Shown: positions 24,757 through 34,965 of the stretch, piece after piece
How positions within the stretch are numbered: position 1 is the first letter of the stretch
Layout: the number at the start of each line of letters is the position of its first letter
Origin: Microbacterium sp. cf046
Lineage (GTDB): Bacteria; Actinomycetota; Actinomycetes; Actinomycetales; Microbacteriaceae
Assembly: GCF_900114345.1 (NCBI RefSeq)
Contig: NZ_FOZJ01000002.1
Location: forward strand, 1 to 64,000
Reading direction: 5' to 3'
DNA length: 64,000 nucleotides
Notes under the pieces: model-generated
Told to the model about the DNA's origin: nothing
Databases searched by the model: none
Seen by the model: only the letters and a program-made list of their open reading frames with translations
Program-made: the position numbers and the translations under genes

Positions 24757-24797
24757 GATCCGCATCAACGCCGGCTTCGAGCGCATTGATCCGGATC
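24757..24797. other. imperfect hairpin between MoxR and DUF58 genes
   Basis: GATCCGCATCAA (24757-24768) pairs with TTGATCCGGATC (24786-24797) with one mismatch and a 17-nt loop, right after the MoxR stop on the minus strand. It could attenuate or protect the operon mRNA. There is no T-run. Confidence 0.5.
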
Positions 24798-24800
24798 GCG

Positions 24801-25804
<1,004 letters not shown>

Positions 25805-25808
<4 letters not shown>

Positions 25809-26989
25809 CGGGTGTTCCTTTCGGGACGCACGGCCGTGTGCACGGCCTCCTCGAGAGCGCGCAGCCGCTGGGCGAGCGCGACCAGCTCTGCATCTGTGCG
25901 GGGGAGTTCGTCGATCAGGATGCCGCGCACCGCGCCGCGGTCGATCCGGCCGCGGGCGGCCGCGGCATCCGCGATCTCCTCGGCCGAGGCGGACGGGCCG
26001 AGGCCGAGCAGGCGCCCGAGGCGGCCGAGCGAGCCGATCCGCAGCTGATCGGCCGCGTGGAGCGCATCCCGCGCGTGGGCGTACAGGCGCGCACGGCCTT
26101 CGGTGGTCTCGGCCGCGCGAACGGTGACGGGCAGACGCTCCACGACCAGCGGACCGAACCGGCGTCCGCGCCAGATCGCCGCCGCGATGCCCGCGACCAG
26201 CAGCAGCATGATGACCGGGCTGACCCACGGCGGGGTCAGCTCGCCGAGCGTCGGGTCGCCCGCGGACAGGTCGCTGTCGGCGATGTCCGGCATGTACCAG
26301 ACGAGCGTCGGGTGCCGCCCGAGGAGGTTGACTGCCAGCGCGGCGTTGCCGTCCTCGGCGAGGTGCTCGTTCGTGAACAGCGCACGCCCGTCGACCGCGA
26401 TGGAGCGTCCGCCCGGACGCTCGGCGGCGAGCAGGCCGTAACCGCCGCCGGTCGGATAGCACGCCGTCATCTGCGCGCCGGGCTCGTAGATCGCACCCGG
26501 CGCCACACCGCCGGCGCGATCCGCGTCGGCCAGCTCGCAGGCGGGGTCCACGACGCTGCCGGGCCCGACGCCGTACGTGCTCGATCCGGGCAGGAACAGG
26601 CGGAGGGTGCGGGCACGGGGGTCGATCAGCGCGACATCGGCGGCCGCATCCGTCAGGGCGGTCACGGCCTCGTCGGAGAGGTAGGGCGCGTCGGGCAGCG
26701 CCAGCGTCGCGGCATCGCCTGCCAGAGCCGCTTGGGCGGCAGCACGGTCGCGGACGACCACGACATCGACGCCGTGCTCGCGCAGGATCTCGGCCAGCGC
26801 CCGTGTGCCGTTGGGTCCGGCGGACTCGGGGTCGAGCACATCGCGCTGGTTCCACTGGCCGATCCCCGCGAGCAGCGAGCCCACGATCCCAACCCCGACG
26901 AGCACCACCGCGATGACGATCCATCCCGTGACCCGCCGGCGGCGGGTGTCCGCGACGGGTGTGGGGGCGTGATCCTGGAGGGCGGTCAT
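25805..26989 (-). CDS. DUF4350 domain membrane protein
   Basis: 394 residues. One N-terminal membrane segment (about 22-42), an extracytoplasmic DUF4350 domain with GPNGTRALAEILREHGVDV and a later LGRHPTLVWYMPD segment, a second membrane segment near residue 256-276, and a cytosolic tail with ARLYAHARDALHAADQLR. The family resembles the periplasmic GldG/ABC-2-associated fold. It overlaps DUF4129 and MoxR genes by four bases on each side, so the three are made together, presumably as one membrane complex whose function is not known. Confidence 0.85.
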
Positions 26990-27663
26990 GCGGGCGCACC
27001 CGACATCACGAGAAGCACCGGACGTGCGGCGCTCACGGCGTCATCGACTGCGGCGATCCGCCGGTACAGCTCTTCGGTTCCGGGCCGACGCAGATAGCGC
27101 ACGTCGTCGAACGCCTCGGCAGCCGTCTCGAGCTCGTCGGCGGATGCGGGAAACGCGCGCGCGGCAGCGCGTGCGAACGCGTGCACGGTCGCTCCAGGAG
27201 GGGTGTCCACCGCACCGCGTTCGACGAGGCCACGCGCCAGGGCGCGGAATCGGAGCACGATCGCGGCATCCCATTCGCCCTTCGAGGCGTGCGATGCCGC
27301 GTCCCTGCGGAGTCCGGCCGCGCTGCGCTGCTCGTCCCGACCGAACAGGGCCGTCGCCGCCCGCGCGCGGCCCGTCGTGCGCGGCACGCCCCACACCAGG
27401 AACGCCGCGACGATCACCAGGACGACGACGACGGCCGCGATCACCCCGAACCAGGGGCCCCAGTCGCCTGAGAGCTGCGTTCCGAACAGCGACTCGAAGA
27501 ATTCGGCGATCGCCTGGGCGATGCGGTCGAGCGGCGTCGGCTCGGCCGCCGCGTACGCCGGGTCGGACAGCTCGCGCTCGGCCCACCTGCGTGCCTCGTC
27601 CCCGTCCGGCGTGAGCGGCGGCACCGATGCCGCGAGGCGGCCGAGCGCGCCGACTACGACCAC
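26986..27663 (-). CDS. DUF4129 domain membrane protein
   Basis: 225 residues. One membrane segment around residues 72-92 (WFGVIAAVVVVLVIVAAFLVW), then a cytosolic helical DUF4129 domain with GEWDAAIVLRFRALARGLVERG, TPPGATVHAFARAAARAFP and a YLRRPGTEELYRRI end. The GTG start at 27663 overlaps the upstream gene by 10 bases, so an internal start is possible. DUF4129 proteins are usual partners of MoxR, DUF58 and transglutaminase-like proteins. Confidence 0.82.
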   Translation of the reverse strand: MVVVGALGRLAASVPPLTPDGDEARRWAERELSDPAYAAAEPTPLDRIAQAIAEFFESLFGTQLSGDWGPWFGVIAAVVVVLVIVAAFLVWGVPRTTGRARAATALFGRDEQRSAAGLRRDAASHASKGEWDAAIVLRFRALARGLVERGAVDTPPGATVHAFARAAARAFPASADELETAAEAFDDVRYLRRPGTEELYRRIAAVDDAVSAARPVLLVMSGAPA

Positions 27664-29096
27664 GGCGACTCGGGGTCGATCGCGTCACCCTGTGCTCCGG
27701 GCGCGGCCCAGCGGGTCGACGCGGGCGGCGTGTCGTCGGCGGGTGCCGGCGCGGCGGGTTCCGGCGGGGAGACGGGAGCGACCGGTGGCGGGGCCGGGCT
27801 GTAGGGCGCCGCGGCCGGCGCAGGATGCTGTGGACCCGCAGAGGGCTGGGTCGGGTATGCCTGGCCCGGGTACGGCTGGGTCGGGTATGCCTGACCCGGG
27901 TGCGGCTGGGTCGGGTATGCCTGACCCGGATGCGGCTGCGGGGCGTACCCCTGACCCGGGTACGGCTGAGGCGCGTACGCCTGGCCCGGGTACGGCGGCG
28001 GATAGCCGGCGCCGGGCGCGAACGCGGGAGCCGGATACGCCACGGGACGCGGCGCGATCACCCGGCCGATGTTCTCCAGGTACGGGTCGGTGAGACCGAT
28101 CGCTCCGGCATCACGCCGCTCGACGTAGGTCAGCAGGTCGATGTCGAGGCCCTCGCGCCGCACGCGGCAGTCGATGTAGATGATCGCCGTCGCCGTGGCC
28201 TGCACCACGACCGCGACCGACTGGATGAGGAGCGTCACGATCTGCGTGAGCACGACCGTCACGACGATCCCGATGATCGCGCTCGGCTCGGGGTCGCCCG
28301 TGGGACTGATGATCGTCGTCACGATCGTCGACAGGAAGGAGAAGGGGATGCTGACGACCTGTGCGATCGTGCCGAAGACCAGTGAGATGATCACGATCAC
28401 GCCCAGCGCCGGCCAGAACCGGCCACGGATCAGGGTCCAGGAGCGGCCGATCGCGGTGCGGATCGTCGCACGCTCGAGGATGATCGTCGCGGGCGCCAGC
28501 AGCAGCTTGGTCGACAGCCACAGGGTGAGCGGGATGGCGGCGAGGAACGCGAGGATCGTCAGTGCGACTGCGGCCGGCAGGGCGGCGACCCCGATCGCGA
28601 AGATCACCGCGGCGACCACGCCGATGAGCAGGAGGGCGGCGAGGGCGAGAAGGAATGAGTATCCGATCAGTCGCCACGCCACCGGCTTGACGCGCTGCCA
28701 CAGCGCGCGGAGGGTCAGCTTCTCCGCGACGGCGGCGTGGGCCACCTCGCTGACCACCACCCCCTGCACGATCACGCCGAGCGCGCCGGCGGCGAGCCCG
28801 AGGACGATGCCCGTGATCGCAGTGAGCGCGATCGAGCCGGCCATGACCGCGTCGAACTCGTCGGTGCCTTCGCGGAGGGTGTCCAGACGGGTGAACGACG
28901 CGAAGGCGACCGCGCCGACGCCGAGGAGGACCAGGATGTACGCGGCGGTCTGCACGCACAGGGCGAAGCCGAGCAGCACCCGCGGATTCTGCCGCAGTGC
29001 CGCGAACGAGCGTCCGAGGATCGTGCCGAACGTCAGCGGCCGCAGCGGGATGATCCCAGGGCGGGACGCCGGCGTCCAGGCCGGATAGGCGGTCAC
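27654..29096 (-). CDS. glycerophosphodiester phosphodiesterase-type membrane domain protein with proline-rich tail
   Basis: 480 residues. Residues 15-300 form about six membrane segments like the GPDPase membrane domain (PF10110-type), with no catalytic phosphodiesterase domain. FGTILGRSFAALRQNP and TIRTAIGRSWTLIRGRFWPAL are the two recurring amphipathic segments. From about residue 355 the tail is Pro/Tyr/Gln-rich with 10-residue repeats. GTG start with GAGGAGGGG five bases upstream. It is first in the operon with DUF4129, DUF4350, MoxR and DUF58 genes and may anchor the assembly. Function unknown. Confidence 0.8.
   Translation of the reverse strand: MTAYPAWTPASRPGIIPLRPLTFGTILGRSFAALRQNPRVLLGFALCVQTAAYILVLLGVGAVAFASFTRLDTLREGTDEFDAVMAGSIALTAITGIVLGLAAGALGVIVQGVVVSEVAHAAVAEKLTLRALWQRVKPVAWRLIGYSFLLALAALLLIGVVAAVIFAIGVAALPAAVALTILAFLAAIPLTLWLSTKLLLAPATIILERATIRTAIGRSWTLIRGRFWPALGVIVIISLVFGTIAQVVSIPFSFLSTIVTTIISPTGDPEPSAIIGIVVTVVLTQIVTLLIQSVAVVVQATATAIIYIDCRVRREGLDIDLLTYVERRDAGAIGLTDPYLENIGRVIAPRPVAYPAPAFAPGAGYPPPYPGQAYAPQPYPGQGYAPQPHPGQAYPTQPHPGQAYPTQPYPGQAYPTQPSAGPQHPAPAAAPYSPAPPPVAPVSPPEPAAPAPADDTPPASTRWAAPGAQGDAIDPESPWS
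27845..27990 (-). repeat. 30-bp tandem coding repeat (YPxQPxPGQA units)
   Basis: About five imperfect 30-bp units encode YPTQPHPGQA-like decapeptides in the C-terminal tail of the membrane protein. Units keep frame and differ by point changes. Low complexity of this kind is common in cytosolic tails and can vary in copy number between strains. Confidence 0.85.
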
Positions 29097-29290
29097 GGAT
29101 GCCCCTCCTCGTGCTGTCGGGCTGAGTCACCATCGTGCCACACCGGGGTGCTCGCTCAGCGGTCGCTCGGCGCGCGTGCGGGGTACGCTCGGCCTGCGCA
29201 CAGGCGTGGTCGACTACTCTGTGGAGAGCGCAGGGGACGGCGCGATGACTCGCCGCGCCCCGGCCGGACGCAAAGGACGAAACGCGCGAG

Positions 29291-29971
29291 ATGACATCAC
29301 GCATCCTGGTGGTCGACGACGACACCGCCCTCGCCGAGATGATCGGCATCGTGCTTCGCACCGAGGGATTCGACACGGTGTTCTGCGCCGACGGCGTGAA
29401 GGCGGTCGACATCTGGCGGGCCGAGCGTCCCGACCTCATCCTGCTCGACCTCATGCTGCCCGGCATGGACGGCATCGAGATCTGCAACCGCGTGCGCGCC
29501 GAGTCGGGCGTGCCGATCATCATGCTGACTGCGCGGACCGACACGGCAGACGTCGTGAAGGGCCTGGAGTCCGGTGCTGACGACTACATCGTCAAGCCCT
29601 TCAACCCGAAGGAGCTCGTCGCCCGCATCCGAACGCGCCTGCGCCCGGCATCGCAGCCGGTCAACGAGACGCTGCGCATCGGCGACCTCGCCGTCGACGT
29701 CGCCGCGCACGAGGTGCGTCGCGACGACGCCCCGATCGCACTGACCCCCCTCGAGTTCGAGCTGCTCGTGGCGCTCGCCTCCAAGCCGCAGCAGGTGTTC
29801 TCGCGCGAGATGCTCCTCGAGCAGGTCTGGGGCTACCACTACAAGGCCGACACCAGACTCGTGAACGTGCACGTCCAGCGACTGCGCGCGAAGGTCGAAC
29901 TCGACCCCGACAACCCGAAGATCGTCACGACGGTGCGCGGCGTCGGCTACCGCGCCGGCGCCGTGGTGTGA
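29291..29971 (+). CDS. mtrA: response regulator MtrA
   Basis: 226 residues. Receiver domain with RILVVDDD and phosphoacceptor Asp53 in ILLDLMLPGMDG, conserved VKPFNPKEL, then an OmpR/PhoB-type winged helix ending RLRAKVELDPDNPKIVTTVRGVGYR. In actinobacteria MtrA controls wall hydrolases, division and osmotic response and is essential in mycobacteria. The ATG is preceded by AAAGGA. mtrB follows after seven bases and lpqB overlaps mtrB, so the three genes form one operon. The 194-base upstream region carries candidate -10 boxes but no convincing -35. Confidence 0.96.
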   Translation: MTSRILVVDDDTALAEMIGIVLRTEGFDTVFCADGVKAVDIWRAERPDLILLDLMLPGMDGIEICNRVRAESGVPIIMLTARTDTADVVKGLESGADDYIVKPFNPKELVARIRTRLRPASQPVNETLRIGDLAVDVAAHEVRRDDAPIALTPLEFELLVALASKPQQVFSREMLLEQVWGYHYKADTRLVNVHVQRLRAKVELDPDNPKIVTTVRGVGYRAGAVV

Positions 29972-29978
29972 GCGGACG

Positions 29979-31688
29979 ATGCCTCCCGCGAGGGCGGTTT
30001 CGGCAACTCGCCCGACCCTGACGGCGTGGCGGGACTGGAGATCGTGGCCGGAGAGCCTCGCGAGCCTCTGGCGCCGCTCGCTGCGGTTCCGCACGATCCT
30101 GGTGACCCTCGCGCTCACCGCGCTTGCGATCCTGGTCGCCTGCATCTGGATGGCCCTCGCGATCCAGAACGACCTGTTCCAGGCACGCAAGGACCAGGTC
30201 CTCGCCGACTCGCTCAGGGCGACGCAGGCCGCGCAGGCGACGCTGGATGCCGCGGCGGTGCAGGGCGACAGCATCCAGATCCAGAACCTCATGACGAGCG
30301 TGCGCGACACGCTCGCCGAGCGCTCCTCGACCGACATGATCGCCGCGTTCCGGATCGATCGCACGCCGTCCCAGCTCGCCCCGCAGAACTTCACGACACC
30401 CGGGCTGACCGAGGACGTCATCTCGGCGGGGATGCACGACGCGGTGCAGTCCGATCCGAATCAGCAGTGGTGGCAGTCGGTCGCGCTGCCGCTGACGGAG
30501 GGCCCGGTGCCCGGGATCATCGTCGGCCAGCAGCTCATGGTTCCCGATGTCGGCGGCTACGAGCTCTACCTCGCCTACGACCTCGGCGGCGCCTCGCAGA
30601 CGCTGGGATTCGTGCAGACGACGCTGTGGATCGTGGGCATCTCGCTCATCGTGCTGATCGGCGCGATCTCCTGGTTCGTGCTGCGTTCGGTGACGATCCC
30701 GATCGGGGAGGCGGCCGACACCAGCGCCAAGCTGGCCTCCGGCGAGCTCGGCGTGCGCCTGCCGGTGCGCGGCGAGGATGAGCTGGCGACACTGGGTCGC
30801 TCGTTCAACGCGATGGCCGACAGCATCGAGTCGCAGATCAAGGAGCTGGCCGATCTCTCCCTGGTGCAGCAGCGGTTCGTCTCGGATGTGTCGCACGAAC
30901 TGCGCACCCCGCTGACGACGATCCGGCTCGCGGCCGACATGATCAACGACCAGCGCGACGAATTCGATCCCGCCACGGCCCGCGCGGCGGAGTTGCTGAA
31001 CGCCCAGGTGCAGCGCTTCGAGACGCTCCTGACCGACCTGCTCGAGATCAGCCGGTACGACGCCGGGTCGGTCCAGCTGGAGCTTGAGCCGACGAGCCTC
31101 GCGCACCTCGCCGAGGACGTCATCGGCTCCATGCAGCAGCTGGCCGAGCAGCACGGCACCGATATCCGCCTGGTCGCGCCCGGCGGGTACTCGCCGGTCG
31201 AGATGGACCCGCGGCGGGTGCGGCGCGTCGTGCGGAACCTGCTCGGCAATGCGATCGAGCACGGTGAGGGGCGCCCGATCGTCATCACGGTCGACAGCGA
31301 CCAGCAGGCCGTCGCACTGGGTGTGCGCGACTTCGGGCTCGGCATGAAGCCCGAAGACGTCGAGCGCGTGTTCGACCGCTTCTGGCGCGCCGACCCGTCG
31401 CGCACGCGCACGATCGGCGGCACCGGCCTGGGCCTGTCGATCGCGCTGGGCGATGCGCGACTCCACGGCGGCGAGCTCGCGGTGTGGTCCGATCTGGGGC
31501 GCGGATCCAACTTCGTCCTCACGCTTCCGCGTCAGGGCGGCAGGCTCCGGACGCCGTCACCCATTCCGGTCGACCCGGGCGATGACTCGATCGCCGCGAT
31601 CGACGATCTCGGCCTCACCCAGCCGATCACGGTCCTCACCCTCGAATCGACGACGGATGCCGCCACGACGCGTGGAGGCGGATCGTGA
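29979..31688 (+). CDS. mtrB: sensor histidine kinase MtrB
   Basis: 569 residues. Transmembrane segments near residues 40-62 and 212-232 flank an extracytoplasmic sensor domain. A HAMP domain follows, then the H-box VSDVSHELRTPLTT with His at about residue 306, an N-box RNLLGNAIEHGEG, and G-boxes DFGLGMKP and GGTGLGLSIA. It phosphorylates MtrA. The kinase is septum-associated in mycobacteria. An acidic tail of about 45 residues follows the ATPase domain. Its stop overlaps the lpqB start (GTGA). Confidence 0.95.
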   Translation: MPPARAVSATRPTLTAWRDWRSWPESLASLWRRSLRFRTILVTLALTALAILVACIWMALAIQNDLFQARKDQVLADSLRATQAAQATLDAAAVQGDSIQIQNLMTSVRDTLAERSSTDMIAAFRIDRTPSQLAPQNFTTPGLTEDVISAGMHDAVQSDPNQQWWQSVALPLTEGPVPGIIVGQQLMVPDVGGYELYLAYDLGGASQTLGFVQTTLWIVGISLIVLIGAISWFVLRSVTIPIGEAADTSAKLASGELGVRLPVRGEDELATLGRSFNAMADSIESQIKELADLSLVQQRFVSDVSHELRTPLTTIRLAADMINDQRDEFDPATARAAELLNAQVQRFETLLTDLLEISRYDAGSVQLELEPTSLAHLAEDVIGSMQQLAEQHGTDIRLVAPGGYSPVEMDPRRVRRVVRNLLGNAIEHGEGRPIVITVDSDQQAVALGVRDFGLGMKPEDVERVFDRFWRADPSRTRTIGGTGLGLSIALGDARLHGGELAVWSDLGRGSNFVLTLPRQGGRLRTPSPIPVDPGDDSIAAIDDLGLTQPITVLTLESTTDAATTRGGGS

Positions 31689-33367
31689 ACCGGCGACGCG
31701 GCATCCTGGCGAGCGTCCTCGTCGTCGCGGCGCTCGTCCTCTCCGCGTGCACCGGCCTGCCCGTCAGCGGACCGGTCAACCCCGGCCTGGCGGCGGGGGA
31801 GGATGCCGGCTCCCCTGAGTTCCTGTTCCGCCCCGACGAGCCGCAGCCCGGCGCGACCCCCGAGCAGATCGTCGAGGGCTTCATCCGCGCGGGCTCGGGT
31901 CCGGGTCCTGCCGCGAACTGGGAGGTCGCGAGGATGTTCCTCGCGCCCTCGATCCGGGAGACCTGGAAGCCCGAGGCGAGCGTCACGATCGATCTGCCCG
32001 ACGATCGCGAGCCCGTCTCGCCGAGCGAGGGCGCGGTGGAGCTGTCGCTCGTGGCGGTTGCCACCGTCGACCAGAACGGGGCGTATCAGCCCGACGCGGG
32101 CATCACGCAGCTGTCGTTCCGGCTCGCCCAGCAGGACGACGGCGAGTGGCGGATCACCGAGGCGCCGGACGGGGTGGTGATCGACCGGGATGTCTTCGCG
32201 AACGTCTTCCATCGCTATTCGCTCATGTACTTCGATCCGACCTGGCAGTTCCTGGTACCGGACGTGCGGTGGTTTCCGACCACGAACGCCGCGACCCGGA
32301 TCGCGGATGCGCTCGTCGACGGCGCGCCGAGCGGCTGGCTGGCCGAGTCGGTCCGCAACTCGTTCCCGGAGAGCGTTTCGCTGGCGCGCCCCTCCGTGCC
32401 CCTCGAGTCGGGCGTCGCGCAGGTGACGCTGAGCGCGGAGGCTCTGCTCGTCGAGTCCACGACCCTCGATCGCATGCAGACCCAGCTGAGCGCGAGTCTG
32501 GCCACCGCCGGGGTCTCCGGCGCCCAGATGTCCGTCGCGTCGACGCCGCTCACCGCCGAGACCGTCTCGACGCGCTCGACGCGCGTCACCGGACCGCCGC
32601 TGGTGCTGACCGAGGAGGGCTTCGGATTCCTCTCCGGCGACGAGCTGACCCCCGTCCCCGGTCTCTCCGACGCGATGGACCTCGTCGAGCCGCTGGCGAT
32701 CCAGGTGGCGCCCGATCGCGACTTCGCCGCCGTGCGACTGGTCGGCGACGCGGTGGCGAGGGTGCCGTCCGACGGCGACATCGCGGTGATCGACTCGCGC
32801 CCGGGACTGGTGGATCCGAGCGCCGACCCGTTCGGCTACATCTGGAGCGTGCCCCGCGATCGGCCGACCGAGATCGCCGTGTTCTCGGCGGACGGAGTGC
32901 AGTCCGCCGTCGCCGACGCGTGGCCGGGCGCCACGCAGGTCCTCGCGATGTCCGTCTCGCGCGACGGGACGCGACTCGCGGCGCTGCTGGTCAGCGGCGG
33001 GCGCTCAGAGGTCTGGATCGCCGGCATCGTGCGCGGTGCCGACAACGTGCCGGAGCGGCTCGGGGATCCGGTGCCCCTCGGACCGCTCGTGGGCACCGGC
33101 TCCGGCCTCGCCTGGCTCGACGACACCACCCTGGGCCTGCTCAGCTCCGAGGCCGGCGGTCCGCTTTTCACCCAGCAGCTGATCGGAGGACCCGCCACCG
33201 CGACCGACGCGCCGCAGGGCGCGGCATCCGTGGCGGGAGCGACCTCGATCTCGACCGTGCGGCTGCGCACCGACGACGGCTCGCTGTACGTGAAGCGCGG
33301 AGCGAACTGGCAGCGCACCACGAGCGGCATCCTGATCCTCGCGACGCAGCAGGGGTCGCCGCAGTAG
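31685..33367 (+). CDS. lpqB: lipoprotein LpqB, MtrAB accessory protein
   Basis: 560 residues. The GTG start overlaps the mtrB stop. Lipoprotein signal peptide with lipobox LSAC (Cys22). A GerMN domain lies in the first 300 residues (RYSLMYFDPTWQFLVPDVRWF is typical of LpqB), followed by a beta-propeller-like C-terminal half. LpqB contacts MtrB outside the membrane and tunes its signalling in mycobacteria and streptomycetes. The three-gene order is a strong marker of Actinobacteria. Confidence 0.95.
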   Translation: MNRRRGILASVLVVAALVLSACTGLPVSGPVNPGLAAGEDAGSPEFLFRPDEPQPGATPEQIVEGFIRAGSGPGPAANWEVARMFLAPSIRETWKPEASVTIDLPDDREPVSPSEGAVELSLVAVATVDQNGAYQPDAGITQLSFRLAQQDDGEWRITEAPDGVVIDRDVFANVFHRYSLMYFDPTWQFLVPDVRWFPTTNAATRIADALVDGAPSGWLAESVRNSFPESVSLARPSVPLESGVAQVTLSAEALLVESTTLDRMQTQLSASLATAGVSGAQMSVASTPLTAETVSTRSTRVTGPPLVLTEEGFGFLSGDELTPVPGLSDAMDLVEPLAIQVAPDRDFAAVRLVGDAVARVPSDGDIAVIDSRPGLVDPSADPFGYIWSVPRDRPTEIAVFSADGVQSAVADAWPGATQVLAMSVSRDGTRLAALLVSGGRSEVWIAGIVRGADNVPERLGDPVPLGPLVGTGSGLAWLDDTTLGLLSSEAGGPLFTQQLIGGPATATDAPQGAASVAGATSISTVRLRTDDGSLYVKRGANWQRTTSGILILATQQGSPQ

Positions 33368-33473
33368 CGCCCGATCGCGCGGCGAGTCCTCCCCAAGGGC
33401 AGGGGGACGCCCCGAGTGCACCCGGGTGCGCACCGGTGACGTCCGATTGACGCCGACCCCGCACGATGAGCTG

Positions 33474-34130
33474 ATGGAACCTGACCTGCGGGTCGGCGCT
33501 GTGCTGCGCGGCGCGCTCGCCGACGCTCTCGCCCTCGTGCTCCCGGTGGCGTGCGCCGGGTGCGATGAACCCGACGTGCCGCTGTGCCCGACCTGCGCCG
33601 GGCAGCTGCGACCACAGCCCGCTCGTCGTGCGCTGACGGTCACGGTGTGGAGCGGCCTGCCCTTCCATGGCGTCACCGCCCGCGTCGTCCGTGCACTCAA
33701 GGAGGACGGCCGCACCGGCCTCGCGCGCGAGCTCGCGCCGGCACTCCGGGCGGCGGTCGATGCGGCGGCCGGGGACCGACGGGACGTCGTCGTGGTGCCT
33801 GTCCCGACCTCGCGCGCGGCCTTCCGGCGGCGCGGGTACCGCGTCGTCGAGCTCGTGGCGCGCCGAGCCGGCCTTCGCACGGCACGCCTGCTGCTCACGG
33901 CGCGGCGGGCGGCGGATCAGCGCGGCCTCGGGCGTGCCGAGCGCCGCCGGAACGTGGCTCACACGCTTCGCGCACGGGCTGTCGAGGGGCTTCGTGTCGT
34001 CGTGATCGACGACGTCGTCACCACCGGCGCGACCCTCGACGAGGCCGTTCGCGCCCTCCGCGAGGGCGGCGCCGACGTGATCGGAGCGGCCGCGATCGCC
34101 GCGACGCCGAGCCGGATGAACCGATTGTGA
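33474..34130 (+). CDS. ComF-family phosphoribosyltransferase
   Basis: 218 residues from the ATG at 33474. An N-terminal zinc-type cluster (CAGCDEPDVPLCPTC), then the phosphoribosyltransferase core with PVPTSRAAFRRRGY and the PRPP loop VVVIDDVVTTGATLDEA. ComF proteins assist DNA uptake in competent bacteria, but in actinobacteria they may serve nucleotide salvage. The start is uncertain: an in-frame GTG at 33426 would add 16 residues, and no ribosome site is obvious at either. The gap after lpqB contains a small GCACCCGGGTGC palindrome. Confidence 0.85.
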   Translation: MEPDLRVGAVLRGALADALALVLPVACAGCDEPDVPLCPTCAGQLRPQPARRALTVTVWSGLPFHGVTARVVRALKEDGRTGLARELAPALRAAVDAAAGDRRDVVVVPVPTSRAAFRRRGYRVVELVARRAGLRTARLLLTARRAADQRGLGRAERRRNVAHTLRARAVEGLRVVVIDDVVTTGATLDEAVRALREGGADVIGAAAIAATPSRMNRL

Positions 34131-34148
34131 AGCATTGCAAACTCACAC

Positions 34149-34177
34149 GTGACATGGCGACGACGCGGGGCTAGCGT
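34149..34177 (+). promoter_or_regulatory. hpf promoter
   Basis: GTGACA (34149-34154), 17-nt spacer and TAGCGT (34172-34177) fit a vegetative-type promoter. The leader to the ATG at 34241 includes an AAGGAGG ribosome site. Confidence 0.6.
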
Positions 34178-34240
34178 GGGCAGGACAAGGCGACTCAGGG
34201 TCCGCCCTTGACCGGGAGGACCGGAACAAGGAGGTCAGGG

Positions 34241-34897
34241 ATGGAAACCAGCATCGTCGGCGTGGGAGTGGGTATCACCGATCGCTTCCGCTCGGTCGTC
34301 GAAGACAAGGCCGCCCGCATAGAGCACCTTGCGCCACGCGCTCAGCGCGTGGACATCAAAGTGACCCACCGTGCCTATCACAACGGTCGCATGGAGGACG
34401 AGACGGTCGAGCTCACGCTCACCGGCAAGGGTCCTCTCGTGCGGGCCGAGGCGACGGATGCCGACAAGTTCGCCGCCCTCGACATGGCGGTCGACAAGCT
34501 GTGCGAGCAGCTCCGGCGCGCGAAGGACAAGCGCGTCGATGCCCGCAACCACCCGCGTGGCGCGAAGTTCGAGAAGGGCAGCGGCGAGCTGTCCGGGATC
34601 GATCTGCAGCCTGCGTCCCTCGATGTCATGCGGGCGGTCGCGACCGGCGAGATCCCGATCATCACGGGCAACGAAGACGAAGAGGGCTACACCCCCGTCG
34701 TCATCCGCACGAAGGAATTCGATCCGGAGTGGATGCCGGTCGAGGAGGCGGTCGACCGCATGGAGCTGGTCGGCCACGACTTCTTCCTGTTCATCGACGC
34801 CCGCACCGATCACCCCAGCGTCGTCTATCGCCGGAAAGGCTGGGACTACGGCGTCATCTCGCTGACCGCGCAGAGCGCGCCGGCGGCGGTCGCCTAG
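34241..34897 (+). CDS. hpf: ribosome hibernation-promoting factor, long form
   Basis: 218 residues from the ATG at 34241, with AAGGAGG six bases upstream. The N-terminal ribosome-binding domain (about residues 5-100, S30AE/YfiA fold) is linked to the conserved C-terminal dimerisation domain, seen in VVIRTKEFDPEWMPVEEAVDRMELVGHDFFLF and VVYRRKGWDYGVI. Long HPF makes 100S ribosome dimers in stationary phase or stress. It has its own promoter and ends in a strong hairpin. In related genomes hpf directly precedes secA; here three genes lie between. Confidence 0.94.
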   Translation: METSIVGVGVGITDRFRSVVEDKAARIEHLAPRAQRVDIKVTHRAYHNGRMEDETVELTLTGKGPLVRAEATDADKFAALDMAVDKLCEQLRRAKDKRVDARNHPRGAKFEKGSGELSGIDLQPASLDVMRAVATGEIPIITGNEDEEGYTPVVIRTKEFDPEWMPVEEAVDRMELVGHDFFLFIDARTDHPSVVYRRKGWDYGVISLTAQSAPAAVA

Positions 34898-34917
34898 ACG
34901 CGATCGACCGAACAAAC

Positions 34918-34949
34918 GAACGGGATGCCTCCACGGAGGCATCCCGTTC
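34918..34949. terminator. bidirectional hairpin terminator between hpf and the coiled-coil gene
   Basis: GAACGGGATGCCTCC (34918-34932) and its exact reverse complement (34935-34949) form a 15-bp stem with a two-base interior. It lies between convergent stops. A T-rich stretch follows on the minus-strand side only, so it works best for the gene at 34966-36318. Confidence 0.8.
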
Positions 34950-34965
34950 CGTTCGTCGGACGTGC

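Noticed and set aside
27845..27990. CRISPR-like 30-bp periodicity
   Set aside because: The units are contiguous with no spacers, stay in frame and encode a proline-rich tail, so this is a coding repeat.
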